DNA of 64,000 bases from Annulohypoxylon bovei var. microspora. Its lineage: Eukaryota; Ascomycota; Sordariomycetes; Xylariales; Hypoxylaceae. Below the pieces are notes generated by a model. The model was not told where the DNA came from. It searched no databases and saw only the letters and a program-made list of their open reading frames with translations. Made by a program: the position numbers and the translations under genes. Below are positions 20,866 through 32,872 of this stretch, piece by piece. Within the stretch, counting starts at the first letter, position 1, and each line of letters starts with the position of its first letter. The stretch is from positions 17,472-81,471 of the forward strand of contig MU405374.1 of the NCBI GenBank assembly GCA_022836615.1. Reading direction: 5' to 3'.

Positions 20866-22181
20866 ATGGAGTTGGATCCCAAGTACGACAACTATGACTA
20901 CCCTACTAAGGCTCCCGTAGCCAAGCCAGGTCATCCCGGTCACTTGACCGACGCCCAACAGGCACAGGTTCATCAGTTACGTATGATGCTCGAGACCGAA
21001 GGCTATACTAAGCGACTGGATACCCTAACGTTGGTATGTGTTCTACAAAGCAATTGTGTTAAAGTGGCAGAAACTGCTATCACGATAGCTACATAGCTGC
21101 GGGGATTATACACTATGCTAACATATTCTTTGGGACCATATAGCTACGTTTCCTGCGAGCTCGAAAGTTTGATGTCAACTTAGCCAAGAAAATGTGAGCC
21201 TCCTCCGCCAGGGTTGGGAAGATATTCTAGAAATAGAAAGAGAAACGGTTTGAAATTGATCGACTAACCCTGGCTATAAAGGTTTGTCGACTGCGAAACT
21301 TGGCGGAAGACCATCACATACGCTGGGCAACCCCTAAAGATCGATGGTAAGACCTACAGCCTCGACGAGGAGATAAGCGAGTGGGACAAGGACGGATCCT
21401 TCAAGAAGAAGATCTCCAAGTATTACCCTCAGTACTACCACAAGACGGACAAGGTACGGAAATCCTCCCCTCGCTATAGAGGGAACTAGTTCCCATGCTT
21501 ACATGTTTTTCACCTCAGGATGGACGACCGGTCTACATCGAACAGCTTGGAAAAATTGACATCGTTGCCATGAAGAACGAGGGTCTCGAGTACGAGCACA
21601 TGTTGGTCAACTTGGCCGTCGAGTACGAGAAGATGGCAGACCCCCGATTGCCAGCTTGCTCGCGCAAGGCCGGCCAGCTGCTCGAAACATCGTGCACTAT
21701 CATGGACTTCAACGGTGTCGGTTTCGGCAACGCGCGTCAGGTCTTCGGGTATATCCAGGAAGCATCTGGCATGAGCCAGAACTACTACCCGGAGCGTCTA
21801 GGTCGCATGTACCTCATCAACACCAACTGGCTCTTCACCGGTGTCTGGCGTATGATCCGGCCTCTTCTAGACCCTGTCACCGTTGAGAAGATTCACGTCC
21901 TAGGCGGTAACTACCAGAAGGAGCTCCTAGGCCAGATCCCCGCCGAGAACCTCCCCAAGGAGTTTGGCGGTACTTGCCAATGCGAGGGTGGCTGCGAGTT
22001 CAGCAACCAGGGTCCTTGGTGCGATGCCGAATTCGCTAAGCCCGCCTGGTGGGAAAAGAAGGGCGATACTATTGAGAACAAGCCGTCGGAAATCGTTAGC
22101 GGTGAAGCTGCTGCCGCTACTGGTGCTGATGTCACTCTGGAAGGTGCTGAGGCCAAGGCCCCCGCGCCAGCTGCTGCGTAG
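20866..22181 (+). CDS. sec14: SEC14 phosphatidylinositol/phosphatidylcholine transfer protein
   Basis: Four exons join(20866..21033, 21144..21193, 21282..21453, 21519..22181), 350 residues. The N-terminal CRAL-TRIO-N helix bundle (GHLTDAQQAQVHQLRMMLE...LLRFLRARKFDVNLAKKMF) is followed by the CRAL-TRIO lipid-binding domain (DGRPVYIEQLGKID, IMDFNGVGF, YYPERLGRMYLINTNWLFTGVWRMIRPLLDPVTVEKIHVLG, ENLPKEFGGTC). It moves PI and PC between membranes and sustains Golgi secretory function. The start is the first ATG in frame. The C-terminal tail after the domain is Ala/Glu-rich and variable in the family. Introns have normal signals, for example CGACTAACC before 21281. Confidence 0.96.
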
Positions 22182-22913
22182 ATAAAGACCTCAGGTTCGA
22201 ATTGTATACAAAGGGGAAGCATAAACCAAGGTGAAGCGGGGAGTCGAGTCAGGCTATTCAGATAGACAGGACTAACAAGGCCCCTCGAGGAAAAGGCCGC
22301 GGACGTTTTTATTCGATCCCGATGATCTTTCATGCCCGGGCAAAATCTTATAAACGTCAGTTTTTACCTGTGGGCAAGTCACCCTATCGTGGGTACCATG
22401 TGGCCATCTTTTCTACAAAATTGTTAGGCATTTCAGACACTGATATGATATATTTGCATTTCCCCCAATCTGCTTGCTTGATTTTATGATCCTATAATGT
22501 CTCTTGAGAAGTAGCCTTCATGGTGACCGTATTAGTCTTGATCCCGGGTCTACATCGTACAATATCTAAAGCACTATTCAAACGTGATACCTCCCGAATT
22601 TGTAATCCAGATTCACTAAATCTAATGTACAGGATCCGGGTCTAAGGTTATCAAATAATTTATTTCCTTATGCTTGTAGTCGAATAAGTTTACCCGTAGT
22701 AACATCGTAGTTATCCCCTAGACAGGCACACGACCTAGGTAGACTCGACATTCCGTGAATTCACCGAGCCACCGCCTCTTTCTAATTGCAATCCCCGGTC
22801 TCTCATCCTAAAGTTTCAGTATTTAGGTAGCATAGTGTACATCCTACCATCTTCCCAGCAAGCCCCCCGCCTCCCTGCCCCCTTTCTTCCCGCACAGACA
22901 AAGCCCCACAGCC
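22182..22913. other. convergent intergenic region, no gene seen
   Basis: 3' flanks of SEC14 and MIS14. Nothing coding was recognised. Confidence 0.5.
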
Positions 22914-24175
22914 TCACCGCTCCGTAACAACGTACTCCCCCGCGCTCCTCGCCCTCTCCATGCGCGCCACCACCGACGGCATCTCGCGCTTCAGCTTGCC
23001 CAGCCCCGCCACCGCGTCCTCGTAGCTGCCCTCGATCTCATCTTGCCTATCCAGCGGCTTCCGCACTTCTTCGAACAATGTACTACTGCTACCGTCACCC
23101 GCGGAGGTAGAGGTAGGGTTAGAGGTAGAAGCAGAGACGCGCTCGTTAGCCGCACCGAGGGCCTGCTCGTCGTCGACGACGGACTTCCGCGCGGCTTCGG
23201 CCCAGGCCTGGGCGGCGGCGGCGGGCACGGACTTCTTCAGCGCGGCGATGTCGCGCAGCAGGTCCTCCTCCTCGCGGCTCAGATCCTCGACGCGCTCGCG
23301 CTTGCGGCCGTCGAAGGGCTCGAAGACCTCCTCGGGCTGGAGGGCGGCGGAGGACGGGTCCCCCGAGAGGAAGTGTGATGCGTTTACTGGCAGACCGTTG
23401 ATGCTGAGGTTGGGGGAGGCGAGCGTGAAGGTCTTGGTTATGTACTGCGGGGTTTGTTAGTTGTGCTGTTTAGGGGACGATGAAACGGATGTTTCCTAGG
23501 TAATAAACGGTATCCAAATATATAAAATAAAAGGTCAAGCATAAAACAAAATCGGAGCATGAGATTCAAACAGCATAAAAAAGACAGACTAAGCAGAAAT
23601 AAAGACAAAAAAAAACATACAACACCAGGTATTCGCTGGTCGTCACCGACCCAACTACTAATCCGGCGGTATCCAGCTTATCTATGGGAGAGCGGACGGG
23701 ATCCCGAGTTTTCTAGATCCTTTGGTCGTATGTGGAATTTGGAGACACTAATGCCGATTATATACCAACATTGCCACGGTACCTCCACTCGCCGCAAATT
23801 GACTGGGCAAATATTATGCATACTCCAAATCGCCATAGCCATAGCCATAGCCGTGTATGCAGCAAAGCAGACGCACTTGCGTATCCCCAAAGTCGATATC
23901 AATTGGACCAAGCAAAAAGGCGTAATTGCAACAGCAGTGCCAAATTCGAAGAAAAGAAAGAAAAAAATGGGGAAGGGGGAAGAGAATAACAAAACACATA
24001 CTTCATTAACAAGCTCCTCGATCCTAGTCCGCAGCTCATCTCCCTCGCCGCCCGCCGCCCCGTCCACGGGCGGGAAGGCCTCGTCGAGGCGCGCGGCGGC
24101 GGCGCGTCGCACGTTGGCCAGCAGGTACGCGAGGTCGTCGGGCGCTTGGAGCTCGATCTTGCGGTGGCCTTCCAT
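22914..24175 (-). CDS. mis14: kinetochore protein Mis14/Nsl1 (Mis12/MIND complex)
   Basis: Two exons complement(join(22914..23444, 24002..24175)), 234 residues. Exon 1 reads MEGHRKIELQAPDDLAYLL...RIEELVNE and exon 2 continues YITKTFTLASPNLSINGLPV, the conserved Mis14 junction, followed by helices rich in Glu/Lys and a low-complexity Ser/Thr segment. Mis14 is a subunit of the four-protein Mis12 complex linking centromeric chromatin to the Ndc80 microtubule-binding complex. The single intron is 557 nt, unusually long here; its acceptor (ACTAACAAACCCCGCAG) is strong, and no extra exon was found inside. Both exons are very GC-rich in third positions, unlike the intron. Confidence 0.87.
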
Positions 24176-25203
24176 CGCCTCTGCCCAGCTGCTCGATTGA
24201 TGCGTGGAAGTGAGTCCTGATATATATGCACCTCGAAGCGCCCCCTGTTAGAAAAAGTTGGCGAGCGGAATTGAGCTGCGAGGACTGGGGGCTAATAGTG
24301 ATGCGCGTGTGATGCGACCCTTCAATATCTAGGTAGGTACCTAGGTAAGTCCTGAAAATATTCCTCGTTTTGTCCGGTTCGTTGAAGTTGATTGGCCGGT
24401 CGGCTGGTTTGATTGGTTATGATGTAAAGACTTGGAATTCTTCGATGATGGATCGCAAGCTGTTGACTTTGGATTGTTGACTTAGCGCTTGGAGGGGCAA
24501 TTCCGCTTTTCGTATAGTTGCATGTTATTTCTATATGCGAATTTGGTAACCACTTCGACAACTACGCCCTCACTTGACGAATTAATGAACTCATCTGGGT
24601 ATGTTTAACTTGTAATTAACTTAGGTCTTATATTTTCTATTTTTCGTAATGATAGCCGTATCTGATAGGGAAGTTCCGATATAATGATATCAAATAATGA
24701 CAGACTTCGAGTAAAAGTATTTGTGTTAACACAAGCCCCTGTATTTTATATGTAGGAACTTCTAAATGCACACTTGCTCGTTTAAACTTAGAGAACGTTA
24801 CAATATAAGTGTTTCATTTATTTATTTTATCGTTGGTTTTGAATATCTATATTCGGTCAAGTTAAACTTCTTAATCTTCTCGAGTGTCTTCGACACGGCT
24901 ATTTCTAATGGAGCCCTGTGCCCAGTACCATCCACGCCCACTCGTAGGGAATAATTACCTGGAAGCAACCTTATAAGCTAGTCGAATAGGAATTACCTAC
25001 AGGAATTACTTAAGTAGGTAGGTACCTAGTTGGACTGATTTAGAATTCCATACTGAATTCGGTTACGTTGCGCCTTCTCCTTCTTCGGTATGAGGTCTTA
25101 CGTTGTAGTCAAAGGCTAGATCCGTGACTTTCTAGTATCTGGACCCTGGAGTTCGTGACTGTCTCCCAGGTCTAATGTTTCTAATTTTGGAACTCCCGAG
25201 AGG
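24176..25203. other. intergenic region, no gene seen
   Basis: AT-rich. It holds TAGGTACCTA-type motifs at 24329-24348 and about 25015-25030; nothing coding was recognised. Confidence 0.5.
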
Positions 25204-26400
25204 CTACGCTTTTCCGTCGCCCTTCTCCAGCAAGTATATATCGACTACCTCATCATCTTCGCCCAGCTTCGGTAGTGGAATAGATTTAAGAACACTGTAT
25301 CGCCATTCATCAGCTTTCAATAATCCAAACAAGGCCTTCTCAGACGAATGGCGCGGCTTCGTTGCTAGGATGACCGAGGTCTTGGTATCCTTTTGGTTTT
25401 CAGAATGCTTGAGGTTTGCTGTGTGAAGCGCGCTCAGTGTTCCGATAAGCGCTGGCAAAGAGTCGACGTTATAAGTGCAGTCACTGAGGACCACTAGATC
25501 CCATAGCCGAGCAGAACATAGTGGCCCAAACTGTCCATGTCTGCCCTCGTCCCAATCTAGATTCTCGTACTGGAGTGCCACCAGAGAACCAGTAGTACGT
25601 AGTCGTGGGAGCACCGCTTCCGCTCTCGAGATATTCGACATCGCGCGCTCTTCTGCCTCTACAAGGTCCGTCAGCAACACGGTAGCCTCACTAAGTGTCC
25701 GGCCCTGAATAACGGCAGCCTTCTCAATAATGAGCGCTAACGTGATCCCAAGGATACCGACCCCACTGCCAAGCTCTATGGCGCTAAAAGTATCCCTCTT
25801 CATAGGCAAGATATCGCGGATACCTTCGTTAGTACAGCACGCATCCGCTATAAACGAGGCTGTCACTACGCCTGCGTCCCATATATGACGTGCGATGCTC
25901 TCGCCAATATCCTCTTCCAATTCGAGGTTGAGTTGATTCTCGTGTTGAGAATGAGTGTTTAGTTGAAGCGTTCGTAGGGAAACCGGCGAGCAGACACCCT
26001 TCACTATCTCCACGGACACCGGCATGATGAGCCCCTGACCGGCGGATGAGCTTTCAGCGGCGCGCCATGGAAGCACATCGTTACTTCCCATCGTCCCTAA
26101 TGGAAGAGACTGGGTAGCAGGATGTATCTTGATGCTGCACGTGACATCGTCCCTTTTCAGACACGCATTCACTGGAACTTTGATGTTGAGAACCCGCAAG
26201 CCCGAAGTCCATCTAACCGGCTGATCCGTCTTTAGAATAACGGACTGACCCACCGGGTCATCGGCCGACACGATTAAATCGACAGGCTTGTCCGGGGACA
26301 GGAATGAGTCACCCAAGTCCGTGGTGATGGTAATAAGAAGCGAGATGATTGAGTTCCTCCCATCGAGCTTCGCCGGACGCAGCAGGCGGATGTAATGCAT
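25204..26400 (-). CDS. putative lysine/protein methyltransferase (METTL21/methyltransferase-16 family)
   Basis: Intronless, 398 residues, ATG at 26400. The C-terminal half is a class I SAM methyltransferase: motif I AIELGSGVGILGI, a motif II-like VLLTDLVEAEERAMSNI, then LDWDEG, and the family-specific motif-IV DLVVLSDCTYNVDSLPALI, similar to the D-x-T/V-Y-x box of non-histone protein methyltransferases. The N-terminal 170 residues are family-variable. It probably methylates a lysine or N-terminus of a translation or chaperone protein; the substrate cannot be assigned from sequence alone. Confidence 0.85.
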   Translation of the reverse strand: MHYIRLLRPAKLDGRNSIISLLITITTDLGDSFLSPDKPVDLIVSADDPVGQSVILKTDQPVRWTSGLRVLNIKVPVNACLKRDDVTCSIKIHPATQSLPLGTMGSNDVLPWRAAESSSAGQGLIMPVSVEIVKGVCSPVSLRTLQLNTHSQHENQLNLELEEDIGESIARHIWDAGVVTASFIADACCTNEGIRDILPMKRDTFSAIELGSGVGILGITLALIIEKAAVIQGRTLSEATVLLTDLVEAEERAMSNISRAEAVLPRLRTTGSLVALQYENLDWDEGRHGQFGPLCSARLWDLVVLSDCTYNVDSLPALIGTLSALHTANLKHSENQKDTKTSVILATKPRHSSEKALFGLLKADEWRYSVLKSIPLPKLGEDDEVVDIYLLEKGDGKA

Positions 26401-29039
26401 CGTGACACAACACGATCAGCACGACTCTTGGATAGGTTCGAATTTTTTCTTTTGTTTGTCAACTGCGGCTGGCCACGTGCATTTTCCTGCCCAATCCCGA
26501 AAAAATGCGTTCGAATGGGAGCCTTCACCGCTCAGCTGCTTCGACCTAACATCGACGCACATATAGGATCGATCGATCCACTTCGGCCTTCGTGTTGGGT
26601 CGAGGCTGACTTTTGGGCACACAAATGTGTGTTTGCGTATTTTTTTATTTAAATATTTCAATATTGGAAGTCGGGAAGTGGGGTCGAAGAGGTTGGTTAT
26701 TGGCCTATCGGAGTTTAGCATTTCTTGCCCTGCCTTTATATACACAGATGTGTGCCAGCCGCAATCTCTAGGTAGGTACCTACTAATGTTCCTTCAATAT
26801 TCCGAATGACGACTGAATAAAGTAACCGGGTAGATCTCCCGTTAGCAAACATAGGTACTCCTTACATACCTACCTATGTACCTACCAAGTGCTCAAATAT
26901 TAAGAGCTCGCTCACCTTGCAACCCCGGTTAGTGCCCGGATGCGCTAACAATACGATAGTTACTTGAACTACTACATAGTAGACTGCCTAGATGTGAGCA
27001 CTGTATACTAAAGCTTTAGTCTAACGCTAACATGACATGTGCCGATTTGGGATGTCATGAACAGTTCGGTACGATGATCTCTCGAGGCGATAAGAAGATT
27101 TTGTGAGCGGTGGGAGATGCCCCCTGAATATTCATTGCTTGATACGATCTGCACGCGGAAACTTCATCTACCTGTACACGTGGCTATGAAACATCTTGAT
27201 ATTAACTCCCCTTTTATTGGAACGATCGCCACGAATGCATATGAATATTTCCGTGTCACTTCTCCATCAATTACCGCAGCCATCAATCGAAGACCGTTGA
27301 TGAAACGAGCAGGTAAAAAAATTCCATATTCCCTTGTTGTCTGATATGTTATATCCACCACCTATTTGCACATTTACAGCCATCTCTTCAACGTTGATGA
27401 TAACATCTCCTATACTGCCGCATCGAACTATATGTATGGTCGATACTCATTATGGCATAATACATATAAAAGAGGAAGCTTGTATTAGTTTACCCGTAAA
27501 GACATTGGCTCTATTGCGTCTACTGCAAGCGCACTAGCCGATAAAAGGTTGAGTTTCTTAATCCAACATTACTAGGTAGCTATTATATCCCAATGGGGTC
27601 CCAGCGCTAAACAGCCAAACTCAACCTGGTGGGGAGGATCCGATAACGCAATTCGTGGGGTAAAAAGTGGGATAATTAGTACCAGCACCTAAGGCCATGA
27701 ACAATTGAAGTGGGATGTCTTTTACATATGACTGTTACACCGTGCGAATATCGGAACGACCTACATCATCTGCAAAATACATCCTAGATACATCCTCATA
27801 TGCATATTTCGGTATCGCAAGAAATCGTCCAACGGATTGGTGCAAGCTTGAAGAATGAGACAAGGGAGAATATGTACGTACGTCCCTACGTACATACATA
27901 AAACCAGCATCAATCCATCAACCCATCTACACATACCTAAAGGTACCTAGGTATCTTACAATGCCGGTTCCGCTCCATCCCGTTGGGTTATTTGACTCTA
28001 TCTAATCTCTGGGGCTCTCCGTCTAAGGTTTATGTATGGTCAGAACTGTGATATAGATAGTCGCAAACAAGAAACTTCATACCAAATAATTTGGGCTGAC
28101 TTTTAAGTCGTCTCGTCTGTTCCTAGAAATCAAACGGCAAATCTTGATTCGCTATCGACTTTCGATTTCGCAATAGACTTCCAACCTCGGCATCCCACGT
28201 GGTGTTTCTCGAGCAGTGTTTCACTGCACTTACACTACACCTAGCCTTGTGATTCCTAGTTCGGCACAATATTTATTTGTTTATTATTTGTCGAATGTGC
28301 AAAATCTTACAATTAAACTTACATAGTTCATAGTCAGCACTCTAAGCATTACGGGAATTATGGGAATCATAGGAATCGTGGGAATTAGGCGGAATAGGTA
28401 TCTTGAGAGATGGCAACGAGAGAAACAAGGTAGCAAATAATCATCGAGTCACCTGTAGAATATAGCTCGAGAATTGTGTGCAGTCTCTCTATTATGTATA
28501 AAGCTTCCCAGGGGGTAGTAGGACACCCTGTCTACCAACGAACAAAGCTCACTTCCTGTCGGAGTGGAAATAAGCAAAAAGGTGAGTAAAGAGTTGATTT
28601 GAATAGAACAGGAATAGCAGGAACACCAGAGAATACCAACGCCGCAACCCCGGATCAAAGGCTTTCATGTAAACTCATGTAATCATACAGAATCCCACGA
28701 AAAACCCGCGAGAACTCCCGAGGCCCTCCTCTTGTGGTATAGGTCTTCCGTTGACCTCCCAAGGTAATAAATATCAATGTCCGTTAAAAATCGTTGCAAT
28801 GCTATGATGTTGATCCCTTCCAAGCCACGCCGCACAATAGGAAATGTCGACATCAATATCCACAATCCATCCAGGGTAGTGTCATTCCGAATCCAGACGC
28901 CGAAGTGTTGTGAAAATGGCAAAGGTATTCTTGCGAGGGTTATGAGTGAGTATCTAGGAAGAAAAGACGATGCGGACTTCGACCGCGGCTGATTATTGAG
29001 GGGCAAATCTGCCCAACATTCCGCCACAGTATCGGTCTA
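26401..29039. other. 2.6-kb gene-poor region
   Basis: No recognisable coding sequence on either strand; open frames are short and without family resemblance. It contains TAGGTACCTA-type motifs (26768-26784, 27940-27955) and a short tandem repeat listed separately. Confidence 0.5.
28351..28390. repeat. short tandem GGAAT repeat
   Basis: About five imperfect 9-bp units of the type GGGAATYAT/AGGAATCGT in a row. No gene context. Confidence 0.6.
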
Positions 29040-29636
29040 TTACGGTAACATCGCCTTAATCTCTTCGTCGCTGAGTCGAATCTCGTGTACGGGTTCTCGA
29101 CGGTTTTCTAAGGGTACGTAGTCGCAGTCGACGTAAGAGGGGACGAAGAGTTCAGGGTTCCACGCAAAGCCCTGGCTTGAGGCAAGGTAGGAGATCTATA
29201 GTACACAGTATTAGTAAGACAGGCCTTACTAGACAGCGATCCGTCTGTAGTATTGATAGTGACATACCAATCGAGGTGCCCCATCCGGATCTCCAATGTT
29301 GATAACGGTGCACTCGTCCTTGCAGAAAGCAGAGCCTAAAGATAGCATGTCAGATTAATGCCTAGTTCAAGAGATGGGATGATGCAATCAAGAGTTCGTA
29401 GATAGGACAGTATGGGAAATAAGGAGGGGTTACAACATACTCAACAGACTCTGTCTACGCTGGTGTCCCGACCCTAGCTTCCGTGCGGATCGTTCTGGTG
29501 ACGCAACACTGGAACTAGGGGTCTGTGGAGAGCTCGAATACGACGACGAGGATGAGCTGCCGCCGGCCTTGGGGGATTGATCATAGGCCGAGGAGGAGGA
29601 GCGGGCCGTCGGGATAGCAATTGTATTAGACGACAT
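29040..29636 (-). CDS. small conserved-looking hypothetical protein
   Basis: Three exons complement(join(29040..29195, 29268..29335, 29441..29636)), 139 residues. The N-terminus is Ser/Pro-rich and probably disordered, ending GHQRRQSLL. The remainder is compact: AFCKDECTVINIGDPDGAPRL, then SSQGFAWNPELFVPSYVDCDYVPLENRREPVHEIRLSDEEIKAMLP. All splice sites are canonical and the frame runs through every junction, with clear amino-acid bias in the last exon, so the gene looks real. I do not recognise a named domain. The two Cys and the acidic/Tyr-rich terminal block may be a small protein-interaction module. It stands alone, with a long upstream region and no obvious partner. Confidence 0.72.
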
Positions 29637-31447
29637 TGTCACGGACACGGGTTCGGATGCCTCTCTTCTTTAGTGAAGACCACAAATTAATTAGCAGCGG
29701 TGAGGTGAAGAGAGACAACTATTTAAACAGAGTGGTAATAAATAGACAGGTTAAACGCCGACAGAAGATAACAAGTGACGATGAGGTCAAAGAGCTAAGA
29801 AAGAAAGAGGAGATTATCTGATCTTCACGTCAGCGACTCCCTACTATGAGTGTACAGCGACCAAGGAGGTAGAAAGATGTGATGTTGAGAGAATTGATGA
29901 TATGCACAAGATAAAAAAGGACGAAAGAGAAAGTTCAATGTTGAAGTCAGGTCAGGTGCTAAGACGCCGCTGAGAGCCTTAGGAGCTTAGGAGGGAATCT
30001 ACTCCGTGCGTATCTGCTGCACAGTACATACAGATGTAGCAGATGTAGAGGTTGGACATGGACAACTTGCATCGATGCGGGATGGAACAGGCTGGATAAT
30101 GTAATGCTGTGTGCTGCGCTGTGCTGTACCTTGGGCGTTATGTGCTGTACATATGGTACCGTAAGTAATAACTCAGCGGTAGTAGATGTAGTGAAGTGTG
30201 TAACCTGACTGCCTGACAATGTTATGTAGACCCCAAGTTATTATGAATTGAAGATGGCGATACCAGTGCTGTCTGTATGTATGTGAGGTACGCCACCATA
30301 CATAAAGTGAGATTCCAAGGTCTAAGGGTTGTTGGGGAGAGACTCGATTGACATTGACCCAGTGCGAAAGACGGAGGGGGATGATGACACATCGGGAGTG
30401 TTGAACTAGGAGGGACCCTTGCGAACCTTTAACGCGTGATCGATCTTAATTGGCTTAAATACAAGACGGCCTGTTCCAATCCGGTTAGGACCTTTACACT
30501 GTGCTGGCTCCACTGTACCTGCCTGCAGCATTGAAGCCCCACAATGTACAGGCTGAGGTACCTACAGCCTCCTTTGTACGATGGGCACAATGGTGTACCC
30601 ACGTATGTAAAGGATGCAAGAGGAATTAGTACAACGGCTTCTTCCTTACCTCTTTACCTCTTTGGATACCGTAATTCAAGGTACATGACTTGACCACCAG
30701 GCAGAGAACTAATGCAAGATACTCAAAAAGAGAAAGAGAGAAGAGAGAGAGGAGAGTACAATGCTTACCCCTTCAGGTACATACAAACGCTATCTACATA
30801 TGTAAGAGCCGATGAGACCGTGAGATAATACATAGATCTAGGCCAAACGCAAGTCCAGTCGGGCGATGCCGGAAGATGATCTTCAGTAGGCTGGCTGGCT
30901 GGGACAGGATATTCTTTGAAATGATTGGCTGAGAGTCGTTCTATAATATGGGGTTTGTCGCCTTGGATTTGCAGTTATTCGCGAATAAATGACCAATCAA
31001 ATAATGGTTATGCTGCTTTGATATCATTCAAGGCAATGCAGGTGCCGGCCATCTTAGAGCTAACAGTGGGGCTCAAAGTGGAGTTAAGTTTCCAGGAAGC
31101 CGGAAAAGCTATTAATCCTGTACTTTCCCTAAACGAATTAGCCCATCAACATGATCTTGGCAGGGCCCACAATTGAACGCTCAAGGCTGCAAGGCTGGCG
31201 TTGACATGGAAGCTGTAGGTAAGCAAGCTAAGCCGAAGCTGTGGCTGCTGTAAAGGGAAAACGTAACAACCATCAACTTCCATTCATCATCACATCATCC
31301 ATTGATTTTTTCAACCTTCATCAACCGCCATCGCCAACAACCAATCTCGTAGTTATCTCCTATATTCCGAATCCATTACGATTACGCGCTCCAGATATTT
31401 GTTTTATTTTCCTTAGGCAAAATAATTCCAGCATCGGAGTCGCGAAT
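29637..31447. other. 1.8-kb divergent intergenic region
   Basis: Divergent promoters of the small gene and RPT3. A short GTGCTGT-type low-complexity stretch lies near 30105-30130. No gene was seen. Confidence 0.5.
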
Positions 31448-32872
31448 ATGGGTGATGTTCTCGTAGAAAATCCGGCCAACAACGTGGCACCGCATAACAA
31501 ACCAATCCCGTCAACCATCCCGAATGTCGAGACAATCGAGGGTTTACCAGCGCAGGGTGGAGATGAGTACGCCGTATTAAAGAAACTGCAGAGGCACCTG
31601 GAATATATCCAACTGCAAGAAGAATACATCAAGGACGAGCAAAGGTAGGGATAGACATGGATGGAACGCGACACCAAGCCTCCGTTACCCCGTTATTTGC
31701 GTTGACCGTTGGGACTAACAGTTGGGCTTTACAGAAGTTTAAAACGCGAACTGGTTCGGGCGCAAGAAGAAATCAAGAGAATTCAGAGCGTTCCGCTAGT
31801 TATTGGCCAATTTATGGAAGCTATCGACCAAAAGTGAGTTTTACCGGCTGAGCCAAATTTTGTACAACTCTATTGCCACAGAATCTAATTTGTTTCCAAT
31901 AGCACCGGAATAGTCCAATCTAGTACAGGGTCTAACTACGTCGTCCGGATCTTGTCCACCCTAGACCGCGAGAAGCTAAAGCCCTCGTCCTCCGTCGCCC
32001 TGCACCGCCATTCCAATGCCCTCGTCGACATCCTCCCTCCGGAGGCCGACTCCTCCATCGCCATGCTTGGCGCTGACGAGAAGCCCGACGTAACATATGC
32101 CGATGTTGGTGGTCTGGACATGCAGAAGCAGGAGATCCGCGAAGCCGTCGAGCTGCCCTTGACACACTTCGACCTATACAAGCAAATCGGTATCGACCCG
32201 CCTCGCGGTGTGCTCCTTTACGGCCCTCCCGGAACGGGAAAGACTATGCTTGTAAAGGCCGTTGCCAACTCCACCACCGCCAACTTCATCCGCGTCGTCG
32301 GCTCCGAGTTCGTTCAGAAGTACCTCGGTGAGGGTCCTCGCATGGTCCGAGACGTCTTCCGTATGGCCCGCGAGAATTCCCCCGCCATCATCTTCATCGA
32401 CGAGATTGACGCCATCGCTACCAAGCGTTTCGACGCCCAGACCGGTGCCGATCGTGAAGTCCAGCGTATTTTGCTAGAGTTGCTCAACCAGATGGACGGT
32501 TTCGACCAGACCTCCAACGTCAAGGTCATCATGGCCACGAACCGAGCCGACACCCTCGACCCTGCTCTCTTACGTCCCGGTCGTCTCGACCGAAAGATCG
32601 AGTTCCCCAGCCTGCGCGACCGCCGCGAACGTCGTCTTATTTTTTCGACCATCGCGAGCAAGATGAGCCTCGCCCCTGAAGTCGACCTGGATAGTCTGAT
32701 TGTCCGTAACGACCCCCTCTCCGGTGCTGTTATCGCTGCTATCATGCAAGAGGCCGGTCTCCGCGCCGTTCGCAAGAACAGATACAACATCATCCAGGTC
32801 GATCTCGAGGATGCGTACTCTAGCCAGGTCAAGGGAACCAGTGACGAGAACAAGTTCGACTTCTACAAGTAA
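31448..32872 (+). CDS. RPT3: 26S proteasome regulatory ATPase Rpt3
   Basis: Three exons join(31448..31644, 31735..31833, 31903..32872), 421 residues. The coiled coil LKRELVRAQEEIKRIQSVPLVIGQFMEAIDQNTGIV is the Rpt3 signature. It is followed by the OB domain and the AAA module with Walker A GPPGTGKT (about 206-213), Walker B IIFIDEIDA (Asp265, Glu266), the RPGRLDRKIEFP arginine-finger region and the terminal FYK, an HbYX-type tail that docks into the 20S alpha ring. It is one of six ATPases that unfold ubiquitylated substrates in cytosol and nucleus. Intron 1 splits an Arg codon and intron 2 an Asn codon. Length and motifs match yeast Rpt3. Confidence 0.98.

Noticed and set aside
20818..21033. 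Longer SEC14 N-terminus
   Set aside because: The upstream extension begins at TTG; the first ATG (20866) is used.
23559..24200. 213-codon plus-strand frame in the MIS14 locus
   Set aside because: It overlaps the MIS14 intron and exon 1 in antisense and has a Lys-rich, featureless product.
28683..29027. 114-codon minus-strand frame
   Set aside because: Starts with a non-ATG codon just downstream of the small three-exon gene and shows no family pattern; probably its 3' UTR.
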